Source of the DNA: Mucilaginibacter gotjawali
GTDB taxonomy: Bacteria; Bacteroidota; Bacteroidia; Sphingobacteriales; Sphingobacteriaceae
DNA length: 64,000 nucleotides
Direction: 5' to 3'
NCBI RefSeq assembly: GCF_002355435.1
Contig: NZ_AP017313.1
Span: forward strand, 3,162,001-3,226,000
The position numbers and the translations under genes were made by a program. This document shows, in pieces, positions 45,250 to 53,625 of the stretch. Position 1 is the stretch's first letter, and every line of letters begins with the position of its first letter. Below the pieces are notes generated by a model. It was not told the DNA's origin. It ran no database searches and saw nothing but the letters and a program-made list of their open reading frames with translations.

Positions 45250-45864
45250 TCAAAGGCTATAATCGTATTTAACCTTAATACCGCTTAGATTATTAACCTT
45301 ACCCAGCACCTGGTTTACCTGGGTTTGCCGGATGGATAATTGTATACGGCATTCAGTATCAAAATTTTGGCTGATGATCTGCAGGTTGTCATCTTTAATT
45401 ATCCGCATTACATCATTCATTTGCAGGTAGTCAAAATGGACGGTATAAAAATCGTTAACCGTCTTCTCTATAACCACAGCGTTATTAAGGGCTTCCTCCG
45501 TGGCAGTTTTATAGGCGTTGATGAGGCCCGGTACGCCAAGTAAGGTTCCTCCAAAATAACGAACAACCACTACAGCAATATTTGTCAGATCGCGGGATAA
45601 TAATGTATTCAATATTGGCCTGCCGGCTGTACCCGATGGCTCGCCATCATCATTGATCCGGAAAACGGAGCGGTCAATCCCTAATCGCAACGCTGAACAA
45701 TGATGGTTTGCTTTTGGATGTTCGGATTTTAGCTTTGCAATGATGGGTTTCAGTTCTTGTTCTGAACTTATGGGGTAAGCCAAGCCTAAAAATTTGCTGC
45801 CACGATCACGAAACAAGCCCTCAGCGGGTTTTTCAATAGTACGGTAAGTATCTTCAAAAAGCAT
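45250..45864 (-). CDS. yigZ: IMPACT/YigZ-family protein
   Basis: The 204-residue protein has the two-domain YigZ layout: the RGSKFLGLAYPI start, the AKLKSEHPKANHHCSALRLG block and the signature DDGEPSGTAGRPIL, VVVRYFGGTLLGVPGL. The second domain has a ferredoxin-like fold. The family is linked to translation control, but the bacterial role is not settled. It lies 7 bases after the transporter gene downstream in coordinates, in the same direction. Confidence 0.9.
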   Translation of the reverse strand: MLFEDTYRTIEKPAEGLFRDRGSKFLGLAYPISSEQELKPIIAKLKSEHPKANHHCSALRLGIDRSVFRINDDGEPSGTAGRPILNTLLSRDLTNIAVVVVRYFGGTLLGVPGLINAYKTATEEALNNAVVIEKTVNDFYTVHFDYLQMNDVMRIIKDDNLQIISQNFDTECRIQLSIRQTQVNQVLGKVNNLSGIKVKYDYSL

Positions 45865-45871
45865 TCAACAA

Positions 45872-46729
45872 TCAGGATATGGACAAAATTACAACGGCAA
45901 TGATAGCGATAAGGATGCCCGCTTTATTGAGCAGGCTTAACTTTTCTTTAAAAATAATCAATCCAATTAAAGCCCCAAACACGATGACACCGATATTCAT
46001 CGCTGAAAAAACGGTGGATGGCTTGTCGGCCAAAGCTTTATGCGCTTTGATGTAAAACAGGATATTGCCAAAATTGGCAATGCCCAATACCCAGCCAATG
46101 AGGATATGCGGCCAGGAGAACTTCATTTTTTTGGCTGCCACCTGGTATACCAAACCAGCCAGCGAAAAAGCAAACGCCAATACAAAAACAATAAAAAGCG
46201 AGGTACCGTAAGTAACCGCTTTAAAGGCGGCTATCTGTTTAAATAAAACATCTATCAGGCCCATGCCCACAAAAACCATTAACAGGTACAGCCATGCATT
46301 GGCCCCAACTTTACCAACAACACCACTCGTTTTCCAGGGGATGGTACATAAAATGGCCGCAAAGCCTGTTAATATGCCGACTGATTTTAATAAACTGTTA
46401 TGCTCGCCAAAAAGCAGGAAAGCCGCTATGATGGGGATCAGTAAAGAAAGGCGCTGCGCTATATCCGTACGTACAATCCCCGATTGCTTAATTGAGATGC
46501 CAATTACAATAAAAAGCGAAGGCAGCAACAGGCCCAGCAATGCATAATTAACGATGGGCGCGCCAGACAGGTGAACCAGTTTGGGTTTTAAGAAAAGCCA
46601 GCTTAAAAAAACAGCCATCGAATAATTCCAAACCACTGCCTGGTAAACGTCAATATGGTAACGCTTAGCCAGTTTCAGCATTACGGAAACAATTATACTG
46701 CAACAGATGCTTAGTAAGATATAGAGCAT
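45872..46729 (-). CDS. EamA/DMT-family transporter
   Basis: The 285-residue protein has about ten membrane helices in two repeated halves, typical of the drug/metabolite transporter superfamily (EamA type). The end has LIIFKEKLSLLNKAGILIAIIAVVIL, and the first helix is LYILLSICCSIIVSVML. It probably exports a metabolite. Substrate cannot be read. It lies directly upstream of yigZ in the same operon. Confidence 0.85.
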   Translation of the reverse strand: MLYILLSICCSIIVSVMLKLAKRYHIDVYQAVVWNYSMAVFLSWLFLKPKLVHLSGAPIVNYALLGLLLPSLFIVIGISIKQSGIVRTDIAQRLSLLIPIIAAFLLFGEHNSLLKSVGILTGFAAILCTIPWKTSGVVGKVGANAWLYLLMVFVGMGLIDVLFKQIAAFKAVTYGTSLFIVFVLAFAFSLAGLVYQVAAKKMKFSWPHILIGWVLGIANFGNILFYIKAHKALADKPSTVFSAMNIGVIVFGALIGLIIFKEKLSLLNKAGILIAIIAVVILSIS

Positions 46730-46738
46730 TTTTGGGGT

Positions 46739-46832
46739 TGGTTAATTGGTGAGTGGTCAGCGGTCAGTGATGAGTGTTCCGGCAGGTTGAGCTTCTTACT
46801 CACTATTCACCGCTCACCATTCACTAATATTA
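46739..46832. repeat. Arm-spacer-arm repeat with GTGAGTGGT words at the ribD end
   Basis: The left arm (46739-46776) has TTGGTGAGTGGTCAGCGGTCAGTG; the right arm (46795-46832) has the reverse complement, with CACTATTCACCGCTCACC. The last codons of ribD (V-N-G-E-R) and its TGA stop are in the right arm. Confidence 0.7.
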
Positions 46833-47859
46833 ATAATTTATCATCGCCGATAGCCTTTTCGCCTGCTATCGCTCCTTTAATTTCCGGTGATTTGATGCCT
46901 TGTTTTAAGTCGGCGGGGCCGGTAAAAATCCGGGCCTCGTCCCACAATCCCGCTTCAATAAAGCTATTTATCGTGTGTGCACCGCCTTCAATTATCACCG
47001 ATTGAATATCCTGCAGGTATAGCTGGTATAAAATATACTGGGGCACATACCTGTCAAAGTCTTCCAGGGCAATATACTTTATTTTGCCGACGGTATGAGT
47101 TTTAACTTCATTAAAAACCAATGTTTCAACAGACTGGTCGAATATATTTAAGGTATTGTTCAGTTCCAGTTTCCGGTCTATCACAATCCTTTTGGGGTGT
47201 ATGCCTTCCGCATAACGTACATTGAGCTGAGGGTTATCAATGGCGGCGGTGTGCTTGCCTATCAAAATGGCATCTTCCTCCGATCGCCATTGGTGCACCA
47301 GCTTGCGCGATTCGGCTCCGGTTATCCAATACTGCGAATTATCGTCGGGGGCAAAATAGCCATCCCGGGTTTGGGCCCATTTTAGTATTACATAAGGCCG
47401 GTGTTTTTGTACCAGGGTAAAAAATCGGCGGTTAAGCCACTGGCATTCTTTTTCTAAAACACCAACTGTTACATCAACACCAGCGGCCAGTAATTTCTCA
47501 ATTCCTTTACCGTTTACGGCATCAAACGGGTCGCGGCAGCCAATAACTACTTTTGGGATGCGGTGTTTGATGATGAGATCGGCACAGGGCGGCGTTTTGC
47601 CGTAATGAGCACAGGGTTCCAGCGAAACGTATAGGGTGGATTGATCCAGTATGTCGGCCGCATCCGAAAAATTAGCGAACACCTGGTTAATCGCATTTAC
47701 CTCAGCATGGGCTTCGCCATATTTATGGTGATAACCTTCGCCGATAATAATGGTATCCATTACGATAACTGCGCCTACCATCGGGTTCGGGCTCACATTG
47801 CCCATCCCCAACGCGGCAAGCTCAAGGCAGCGCTGCATATATTTTTCATCTTCTACCAT
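46807..47859 (-). CDS. ribD: Bifunctional riboflavin deaminase/reductase
   Basis: The 350-residue protein carries the deaminase half with zinc ligands in H51-A-E53 and P82-C83...C92 (PCAHYGKTPPC) and the reductase half with KWAQTRDGYFAP, WITGAESRKLVHQWRSEEDAI and the end VIIEGGAHTINSF. It catalyses the second and third steps of riboflavin synthesis from GTP. The start ATG at 47859 is chosen because an in-frame start 45 bases upstream adds only a cysteine-rich non-family tail. The gene is divergent from prmC. Confidence 0.92.
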   Translation of the reverse strand: MVEDEKYMQRCLELAALGMGNVSPNPMVGAVIVMDTIIIGEGYHHKYGEAHAEVNAINQVFANFSDAADILDQSTLYVSLEPCAHYGKTPPCADLIIKHRIPKVVIGCRDPFDAVNGKGIEKLLAAGVDVTVGVLEKECQWLNRRFFTLVQKHRPYVILKWAQTRDGYFAPDDNSQYWITGAESRKLVHQWRSEEDAILIGKHTAAIDNPQLNVRYAEGIHPKRIVIDRKLELNNTLNIFDQSVETLVFNEVKTHTVGKIKYIALEDFDRYVPQYILYQLYLQDIQSVIIEGGAHTINSFIEAGLWDEARIFTGPADLKQGIKSPEIKGAIAGEKAIGDDKLLILVNGER

Positions 47860-47950
47860 GCTGCAAATATAGCATGAACAGTTGTCTGAACCCGAATTTT
47901 TCACGAAGTGCTGATTTTCATCGGTGTTGAAGATGGCTGCGCCGTTTATA

Positions 47951-48008
47951 GAATTAATGAATTAACAGCATTTTAATTCGATAAATTCTAAAATTCGATG
48001 AATTCGAG
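47951..48008. repeat. AATTCGAT/GAATTAA repeat between ribD and prmC
   Basis: Words GAATTAATGAATTAAC (47951-47966) and a complementary part with TTAATTCGATAAATTC and AATTCGATGAATTCGAG (47971-48008) fill the divergent spacer. The arms are imperfect. This is the one arm-type repeat here found near 5' ends only. Confidence 0.5.
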
Positions 48009-48034
48009 TTTAGACTTTTATGTTACTTTGTTCC

Positions 48035-48913
48035 ATGAAAACCATAAAGGATGTTTTTGATGACTATAAGACCGGGCTCCGTAGGCTATATGACGCGCAT
48101 GAGGCTGAGGCCATTACCCTGCTGGCTGTCACCGAAATAACCGGCTTTTCAAAGGCTAAGGTAAAAGCGTTTCCTGAACAGGAATTGACAGTACAACAAA
48201 CAAATACATTTGACGATGTGATAACACAGCTAAAAACCGGCAAGCCCATCCAATACATTTTAGGGGTAACGGAGTTTTATGGCTTGCCCTTTAAAGTTAA
48301 TCCATCAGTGCTTATCCCGCGGCCAGAGACAGAGGAATTGGTGGAATGGGTGATTTCTTCAGTTGGCAGTGAGCAGTTGGAAACCGGCAGTATTTTAGAT
48401 ATCGGGACAGGTAGCGGCTGCATCGCGATCAGTTTGAAAAAAAATCTGCCTCAGTTTAAAGTATTCGCTATCGATATTTCAGACACTGCTTTACAAACTG
48501 CGAAAGAAAATGCGGAGTTGAATAACGTTGATATTGAATTTATTAATGAGGATATTTTGCACCCAAAAAAACCTTTCAGCTTTCACTTTTCAGCTTTCAC
48601 CTCAAAAATAGAAATCATCATCAGCAACCCTCCCTACGTTACCCTGCATGATAAAACCCGGATGCATACCAATGTAACGGATTTTGAGCCCCATACAGCG
48701 CTTTTTGTTCCGGAGGATGACCCGTTGGTGTTCTACAAAGCTATTGCTGATTTTGCGGCAGATAATCTTACCCCGGGTGGATTGTTGTTTTTTGAGATCA
48801 ATGAAAGTTATGGCGAGGAAGTAGTTCAACTATTGAATGATAAGCCATTCAAAAATATTGAATTAAGGAAGGATATGAGCGGCAGGGACAGGATGGTAAT
48901 GTCTGAACTATGA
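48035..48913 (+). CDS. prmC: Peptide chain release factor N5-glutamine methyltransferase
   Basis: The 292-residue enzyme methylates the GGQ glutamine of release factors. The N-terminal helical domain ends at the IPRPETE motif (94-100); the SAM-binding LDIGTGSGC follows at 121-129 and the catalytic NPPY is at 198-201. Two loops, residues about 109-118 (SVGSEQLETG) and 180-191 (PFSFHFSAFTSK), are unusual and are written in repetitive DNA: CAGTTGGCAGTGAGCAGTTGG and TTTCAGCTTTCAC words. The ATG at 48035 is preferred over one 15 bases upstream. Confidence 0.9.
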   Translation: MKTIKDVFDDYKTGLRRLYDAHEAEAITLLAVTEITGFSKAKVKAFPEQELTVQQTNTFDDVITQLKTGKPIQYILGVTEFYGLPFKVNPSVLIPRPETEELVEWVISSVGSEQLETGSILDIGTGSGCIAISLKKNLPQFKVFAIDISDTALQTAKENAELNNVDIEFINEDILHPKKPFSFHFSAFTSKIEIIISNPPYVTLHDKTRMHTNVTDFEPHTALFVPEDDPLVFYKAIADFAADNLTPGGLLFFEINESYGEEVVQLLNDKPFKNIELRKDMSGRDRMVMSEL

Positions 48914-48982
48914 TTCGTAGGATTAGACGGATTTTAGGATTATATAGTACTTAAATCCTATCATCCGTCTAATCCTACAAAC
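48911..48982. repeat. Arm-spacer-arm repeat with GTAGGATTAGACGGATT words after prmC
   Basis: The left arm (48911-48942) and the right arm (48953-48982) form a nearly perfect inverted pair with a loop of about ten bases. The stop codon of prmC (TGA) overlaps the left arm. It can act as a terminator-like hairpin without a T run. Confidence 0.75.
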
Positions 48983-49045
48983 GGCGAAGCCCTCTTGATT
49001 TCCATTGAAAAACAAATTGCTAACGAAAAATCTTAGTGCAGACAA

Positions 49046-49073
49046 ACAAAAAAACCCGCACAAGGCGGGTTTT
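49046..49073 (-). terminator. Terminator of the thrS-infC-rpmI-rplT operon
   Basis: The perfect stem AAAACCCGC / GCGGGTTTT with a five-base loop is followed by a T run on the minus strand. It lies about 20 bases after the rplT stop codon and closes the operon. Confidence 0.9.
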
Positions 49074-49095
49074 CTTCATATAAATCTTTTAGGAT

Positions 49096-49440
49096 TTATT
49101 TCACTGCATCAACTACGGCTTTGAAAGCGTCTGGATGGTTCATTGCTAAGTCAGCTAATACCTTACGGTTTAGGCCGATCTCTTTAGCAATTAACTTACC
49201 CATTAATTGTGAGTAAGAAATACCATGCTGACGGGCGCCTGCGTTGATCCTCTGGATCCATAAAGCCCTGAATTCTCTTTTCTTGGTCTTACGGTCACGA
49301 TAAGCGTACTGTAAGCCTTTTTCTACTGTGTTTTTAGCAACGGTATACACCTTGCTGCGTGAACCCCAATAACCTTTGGCGAGGTTCATGATTTTTTTCC
49401 GGCGTCTTCTCGACGCGACTGCGTTAACTGAACGTGGCAT
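49096..49440 (-). CDS. rplT: Ribosomal protein bL20
   Basis: The 114-residue protein is L20 of the 50S subunit, with the basic N-terminal tail [20 protein letters not shown] and the conserved [19 protein letters not shown] stretch. It is last in the thrS-infC-rpmI-rplT order typical of bacteria. L20 often represses its own operon in other bacteria; whether it does so here is not shown. Confidence 0.97.
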   Translation of the reverse strand: MPRSVNAVASRRRRKKIMNLAKGYWGSRSKVYTVAKNTVEKGLQYAYRDRKTKKREFRALWIQRINAGARQHGISYSQLMGKLIAKEIGLNRKVLADLAMNHPDAFKAVVDAVK

Positions 49441-49518
49441 GTTGTTGTTTTTTGGTAGTGAGTGACCGGTTTACCCGATGCTTAATGAACTCTAATACCT
49501 GGTTAATTAATTTGTTAA

Positions 49519-49719
49519 TTACTTACCTATGCAAAGCATACGTTTCACATTACCCATATCTGCATCAGATACAAGGCTGGTGTGGGTAAGGTTGCGCTTA
49601 CGTTTAGTCGACATCTTGGTTAAGATGTGGCTTTTGAAAGCGTTCTTCCTGGTGATTTTACCGGTTCCAGTAATGCTAAAGCGTTTTTTAGCGCTGGAAT
49701 TGGTTTTCATTTTTGGCAT
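49519..49719 (-). CDS. rpmI: Ribosomal protein bL35
   Basis: The 66-residue basic protein is L35 with the start [20 protein letters not shown] and the internal [20 protein letters not shown]. It lies between infC and rplT. The 202-base gap to infC holds a repeat element, unusual inside this operon. It is complete. Confidence 0.97.
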   Translation of the reverse strand: MPKMKTNSSAKKRFSITGTGKITRKNAFKSHILTKMSTKRKRNLTHTSLVSDADMGNVKRMLCIGK

Positions 49720-49739
49720 GTCAGATATATATTTATTGT

Positions 49740-49926
49740 TAAGATGTGAGATTTGAGATGTGAGATTTGAGATAAGAAACAGGCTTCCTATGCCGTTACT
49801 CTTAAATTTTCAAATCCTGTATCTATCTCACACCAGTTTGTTACTTGTTTATCGTTCGAATCCGAGATGCTATATTTTCTGTCTCACATCTCATATCTCA
49901 CATCTCAAATCTTCTTCAAATCTATT
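49740..49926. repeat. Arm-spacer-arm repeat inside the infC-rpmI spacer
   Basis: The left arm (49740-49781) has GAGATTTGAGATGTGAGATTTGAG words; the right arm (49882-49926) has the reverse complement, CTCACATCTCATATCTCACATCTC. About 100 bases separate them. The infC stop codon TAG lies at the edge of the right arm. On the mRNA both arms fall between two essential genes of one operon. Confidence 0.75.
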
Positions 49927-50488
49927 TCTTAGCCGCTTTTGGCGTAACGGTTAAAAACATCCGTTTTCCTTCCAGCTTTGGCAATTGCTCCACTTTACCT
50001 ACTTCTTCAAGTGCCTGGGCAAAGCGTAACAATAAAATCTCACCCTGTTCCTTGTAAACAATGGCCCGGCCTTTAAAATGCACATATGCCCTCACCTTTT
50101 CGCCGGCTTCCAAAAATTTGATCGCGTGTTTCAGCTTAAATTCAAAGTCGTGGTCGTCAGTATTCGGCCCGAAGCGTATTTCTTTGATAACCGTTTGCTT
50201 GGCGTTGCTTTTTATTTCTTTCAGCTTTTTCTTCTGCTCGTAAATGAACTTGTTATAGTCCGTTACTTTACAAACCGGAGGTACCGCATTTGGCGAAATT
50301 TCAACAAGATCCAATTCCTGTTCTTCGGCAATGGCCAGCGCATCCCTCAACGAAAAAATGCCTTGCTCCACGTTGTCGCCTACAAGGCGGACTTCGGTGG
50401 CCCTTATAAATTGATTAATGTTGTGTTCGGCTTCCTTTTTCTTAAATGGTAGCCTGGGTCCTCTGTTGAAAGGTTTATTTAAAGCCAA
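49922..50488 (-). CDS. infC: Translation initiation factor IF-3
   Basis: The 188-residue factor has the N-domain ([21 protein letters not shown]) and C-domain ([20 protein letters not shown]), joined by a lysine-rich helix. The start is a TTG at 50486-50488; no ATG is available and an in-frame stop lies four codons upstream. Non-AUG starts are a known feature of infC, because IF-3 rejects them and so controls its own synthesis; E. coli uses AUU. The spacing to thrS is one base. An [12 protein letters not shown] start is typical of Bacteroidota IF-3. Confidence 0.95.
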   Translation of the reverse strand: MALNKPFNRGPRLPFKKKEAEHNINQFIRATEVRLVGDNVEQGIFSLRDALAIAEEQELDLVEISPNAVPPVCKVTDYNKFIYEQKKKLKEIKSNAKQTVIKEIRFGPNTDDHDFEFKLKHAIKFLEAGEKVRAYVHFKGRAIVYKEQGEILLLRFAQALEEVGKVEQLPKLEGKRMFLTVTPKAAKK

Positions 50489-50489
50489 G

Positions 50490-52415
50490 TTATACTGTTA
50501 TTTCTTTAATTATCTGTTGTTTAAAATCTTCAATGCTCATGCTTCCCAAATCGCCCTGACCATGTTTACGAACTGAAACCAACCCTTCAGCTGTTTCTTT
50601 TTCGCCGACGATCAGCATATACGGGATTTTTTTCACTTCAGCGTCACGAATCTTACGCCCTATTTTTTCATCCCTGAAATCAATAAGCCCGCAAATATCG
50701 GAATCTTTTAATGATTCTGAAAGTTTTTTTGCATAATCTTCATATTTTTCCGAGATCGGCAAAATGATAAATTGCTCCGGCGATAACCATAACGGGAAAT
50801 TACCTGCGCAATGTTCAATCAAAACCGCAATAAACCTTTCCAATGAGCCAAAAGGTGCACGGTGGATCATTACAGGGCGGTGTTTCTGGTTATCGCTGCC
50901 GGTATACTCCAGTTCAAAGCGTTCAGGCAGGTTATAATCCACCTGGATAGTGCCTAACTGCCATTTACGGCCAAGGGCGTCCTTCACCATAAAATCAAGC
51001 TTAGGGCCATAAAAAGCCGCTTCGCCTAATTCAACTACGGTTTTTAAGCCCTTTTCTTCAGCCGCTTCAATGATCGCTGCTTCGGCCAGCGCCCAGTTTT
51101 CGTCGCTGCCGATGTATTTAGCCTTGTTTTCCGGATCTCTTAATGATACCTGTGCGGTATAATTATCAAAACCTAAAGCGGTAAACACATACAATACCAG
51201 GTCAATTACTTTTTTAAATTCATCCTTTACCTGGTCGGGGCGGCAAAATAAATGCGCATCGTCCTGTGTAAAGCCGCGCACACGGGTTAAACCGTGCAAC
51301 TCGCCGCTTTGTTCGTAACGGTAAACAGTACCAAACTCCGCGTAACGAACCGGAAGATCCTTATAGCTGCGCGGTTTGGTTTTATACATTTCGCAATGGT
51401 GCGGGCAGTTCATCGGTTTTAAAAAGAACTCCTCGCCTTCCTGCGGTGTTTTTATAGGTTGAAATGAATCAGCGCCATATTTTTCGTAATGACCCGATGT
51501 TACGTATAAATTTTTATGCCCGATATGCGGCGAAACCACCTGCTCGTACCCTGCCTTTACCTGTGCTTTGGTCATAAAGTCAACCAGGCGCTGGCGCAAT
51601 GCCGCGCCCTTAGGTAACCATAAAGGTAAACCCATGCCCACTTTTTCAGAGAAGGCAAATAATTCCATTTCCTTGCCCAGTTTACGGTGGTCGCGTTTTT
51701 TGGCTTCCTCCAGCATGTGCAGGTATTCAGTCAGTTCGCTTTGTTTCGGGAAAGTAACCCCGTAGATGCGGGTAAGCTGTTTGCGGCTTTCATCACCGCG
51801 CCAGTAGGCCCCCGCAACGCTCATCAGCTTTACGGATTTGATAAAACCGGTGTTGGGGATATGCGGCCCGCGGCACAGGTCGGTAAAATTGCCCTGGGTA
51901 TAAAAAGTGATGGAGCCATCAGGCAGGTCCTTGATCAGGTCCAGCTTGTACTCATCGCCTTTTTCGGTAAAATAGTCTATTGCATCGGCCTTGCTCACCG
52001 GTTTGCGGATAAATTCCTCCTTGGTTTTGGCAAGTTCAATGATCTTGTCTTCAATCTGTTTGAATTCATCTGAAGAAAACTCGCGGTCACCAAAGTCGAC
52101 ATCATAATAAAAGCCGGTTTCAATGGCCGGGCCGATACCAAACTTGGTGCCGGGGTATAAAGCTTCCAATGCTTCGGCCATTAAGTGGGCCGATGAATGC
52201 CAGAAGGTAGCTTTACCCTGCAGGTCGTTCCAGGTTAATAATTTTACGTGTGCATCTTTTTCGATTGGGCGGCTGGCATCCCAAACCTGTCCGTCAACTT
52301 CGGCAGCCAGTACGTTTCGTGCCAAACCTTCGGAGATCGACATTGCGATCTGCATGGAACTGATTCCCTTATCGTACTCACGAACGGAACCATCAGGAAG
52401 TGTAATATTAATCAT
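50490..52415 (-). CDS. thrS: Threonyl-tRNA synthetase
   Basis: The 641-residue class II synthetase has a TGS domain at the N-terminus (about 1-60), an editing domain with [11 protein letters not shown] and [14 protein letters not shown] CRGPHIPNT, the catalytic core with the zinc-binding cysteine in [10 protein letters not shown] and the [16 protein letters not shown] and DDAHLF blocks, and the anticodon-binding domain. It attaches threonine to tRNA-Thr and corrects serine mischarging. It is the first gene of the operon with infC. The 346-base region upstream holds its promoter, but no clear leader element was recognised. Confidence 0.97.
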   Translation of the reverse strand: MINITLPDGSVREYDKGISSMQIAMSISEGLARNVLAAEVDGQVWDASRPIEKDAHVKLLTWNDLQGKATFWHSSAHLMAEALEALYPGTKFGIGPAIETGFYYDVDFGDREFSSDEFKQIEDKIIELAKTKEEFIRKPVSKADAIDYFTEKGDEYKLDLIKDLPDGSITFYTQGNFTDLCRGPHIPNTGFIKSVKLMSVAGAYWRGDESRKQLTRIYGVTFPKQSELTEYLHMLEEAKKRDHRKLGKEMELFAFSEKVGMGLPLWLPKGAALRQRLVDFMTKAQVKAGYEQVVSPHIGHKNLYVTSGHYEKYGADSFQPIKTPQEGEEFFLKPMNCPHHCEMYKTKPRSYKDLPVRYAEFGTVYRYEQSGELHGLTRVRGFTQDDAHLFCRPDQVKDEFKKVIDLVLYVFTALGFDNYTAQVSLRDPENKAKYIGSDENWALAEAAIIEAAEEKGLKTVVELGEAAFYGPKLDFMVKDALGRKWQLGTIQVDYNLPERFELEYTGSDNQKHRPVMIHRAPFGSLERFIAVLIEHCAGNFPLWLSPEQFIILPISEKYEDYAKKLSESLKDSDICGLIDFRDEKIGRKIRDAEVKKIPYMLIVGEKETAEGLVSVRKHGQGDLGSMSIEDFKQQIIKEITV

Positions 52416-52761
52416 CTACAACTATGATTTTTGACCGTTACCGGTCGGTTATAAAATAAATTTTTTAGAAAATCACGTACGGGGTGATTTATTTTTTATG
52501 GGGCAAATATAGGGAAATTGTGACACAAACGACATGGATGACACAAATATGTGCCGGATTTGTCTCGATTATGGGACAAAAAAATGCCATTTTATTCAAC
52601 AACTCAAAACTTTCGACTTCAGACTTAGAACTTGATTAGGGCGTTGCCTGCGGCCCGCGCTGTACACTCATACCCTGCAGGTCTTAGGCGCAATGGCTGG
52701 TATCCGTTTCCATCGCTAACGCGGAGTAAGGTTTATTGCCAAGATTAAATAAGAGCGATAA
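52416..52761. repeat. Repeat-rich spacer upstream of thrS
   Basis: The part at 52637-52740 is GC-rich (GGGCGTTGCCTGCGGCCCGC, then a CCCTGCAGG palindrome) and ends in CCATCGCTAACGC. A diverged second copy of its start (GGCCCTTGCGCTGCATGCTCACGAC) is at 53235-53260. It looks like a noncoding dispersed element with no frame. The part next to thrS is AT-rich and should carry its promoter. Confidence 0.4.
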
Positions 52762-53153
52762 TCACGCTTTTTTAAACCAAATTAAAGGGAAATTCTTATC
52801 TTTTATTTTTAAGTCTTTCCTGATTGATTTAACAATATCGGTCAGATAACGATCATGTAAATCGTTAGATTTCCCGACAGCTTCGCTTTCGTATAATAAT
52901 ATTTTTTGACTACTTCTTCGCTTGCTATTATAAAGAGTTTGTCTCTTGCAAATACATATTTTGCAGTGGACTCTTTGTTTTTATTTTCAGACATGAGCCC
53001 ATGAAGCGCTTCAATATAAGAAACATAATGGTCTTCTTTTAATTTCCTGGTTTGTAAAACGATATTATTCCGGCTCGCATAAAAAGCCGCGACAAGCGAT
53101 ACTGCTATGGCGGAAATCGCCCCTATTACTGATATTAACAAGTTTGTAGACAT
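52762..53153 (-). pseudogene. Small membrane-anchored hypothetical protein, broken by a one-base deletion
   Basis: A membrane helix near the N-terminus (NLLISVIGAISAIAVSLVAAF) is followed by a helical soluble part with KEDHYVSYIEALHGLMSE. At the T6 run at 52902-52907 (A6 on the coding strand) one base is missing. Restoring it gives EEVVKKILLYESEAVGKSND and a basic end KIKDKNFPLIWFKKA, about 130 residues. The repaired C-terminal part is helical and in keeping with the N-terminal part. It is not a known family. It lies in the accessory stretch between repeats. Confidence 0.65.
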
Positions 53154-53280
53154 TACGTCAAACTTACATAAAAGATGACGTATTGATGCACCGCTAACCC
53201 GAAAACTGATGTGAATAAGTCGCGTTATTGGCCCTTGCGCTGCATGCTCACGACTGGCCTGGGAGCGATGATTCCGTCCT

Positions 53281-53530
53281 CGCAGGGTCTCTCGCAGAGG
53301 ACCCTGCGTTGTATCTCCGGACGAAGAAATTGCTTATTTTTAACGCATCACTATCCGCACACAGCACGAAATAAATGAGGAAACATGGTTTGTTACTTTT
53401 ACATGCCATAACTGGATGCCACTATTTGAACTAACAAACTGCGGAGATGGAATGATTACAGCAATTATTAGTTCGGATGATTACGGATCGATGGGAATCC
53501 ATCGCAGGGTCCTCTGCGAGAGACCCTGCG
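53281..53530. repeat. Inverted pair of 28-base palindromes (MITE-like)
   Basis: The element at 53281-53308 and that at 53503-53530 are exact reverse complements of each other; each is also a palindrome with stem CGCAGGGTC / GACCCTGCG. Outside them TTCCGTC-like and TGGGA words continue the inverted match. About 195 bases lie between, with no frame of note. The layout resembles a palindromic repeat pair (REP/BIME or a small nonautonomous element). Confidence 0.75.
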
Positions 53531-53625
53531 GAGACGGAAAAATCCCAGCAACGTTATATTGGGAAATTTCGATTTTTAATTATATTTAAACAGTTTAATC
53601 ACGTCAATAACCATATCGCAAATAA

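Noticed and set aside
49853..49866. GTTCGAATCC resembling a tRNA T-loop in the infC-rpmI spacer
   Set aside because: No acceptor stem, D-arm or anticodon arm can be built around it in either direction.
2526..49926. Intergenic word repeats as a CRISPR array
   Set aside because: The repeats have no regular spacers; words follow each other directly, and arms are inverted rather than direct. No cas gene is present.
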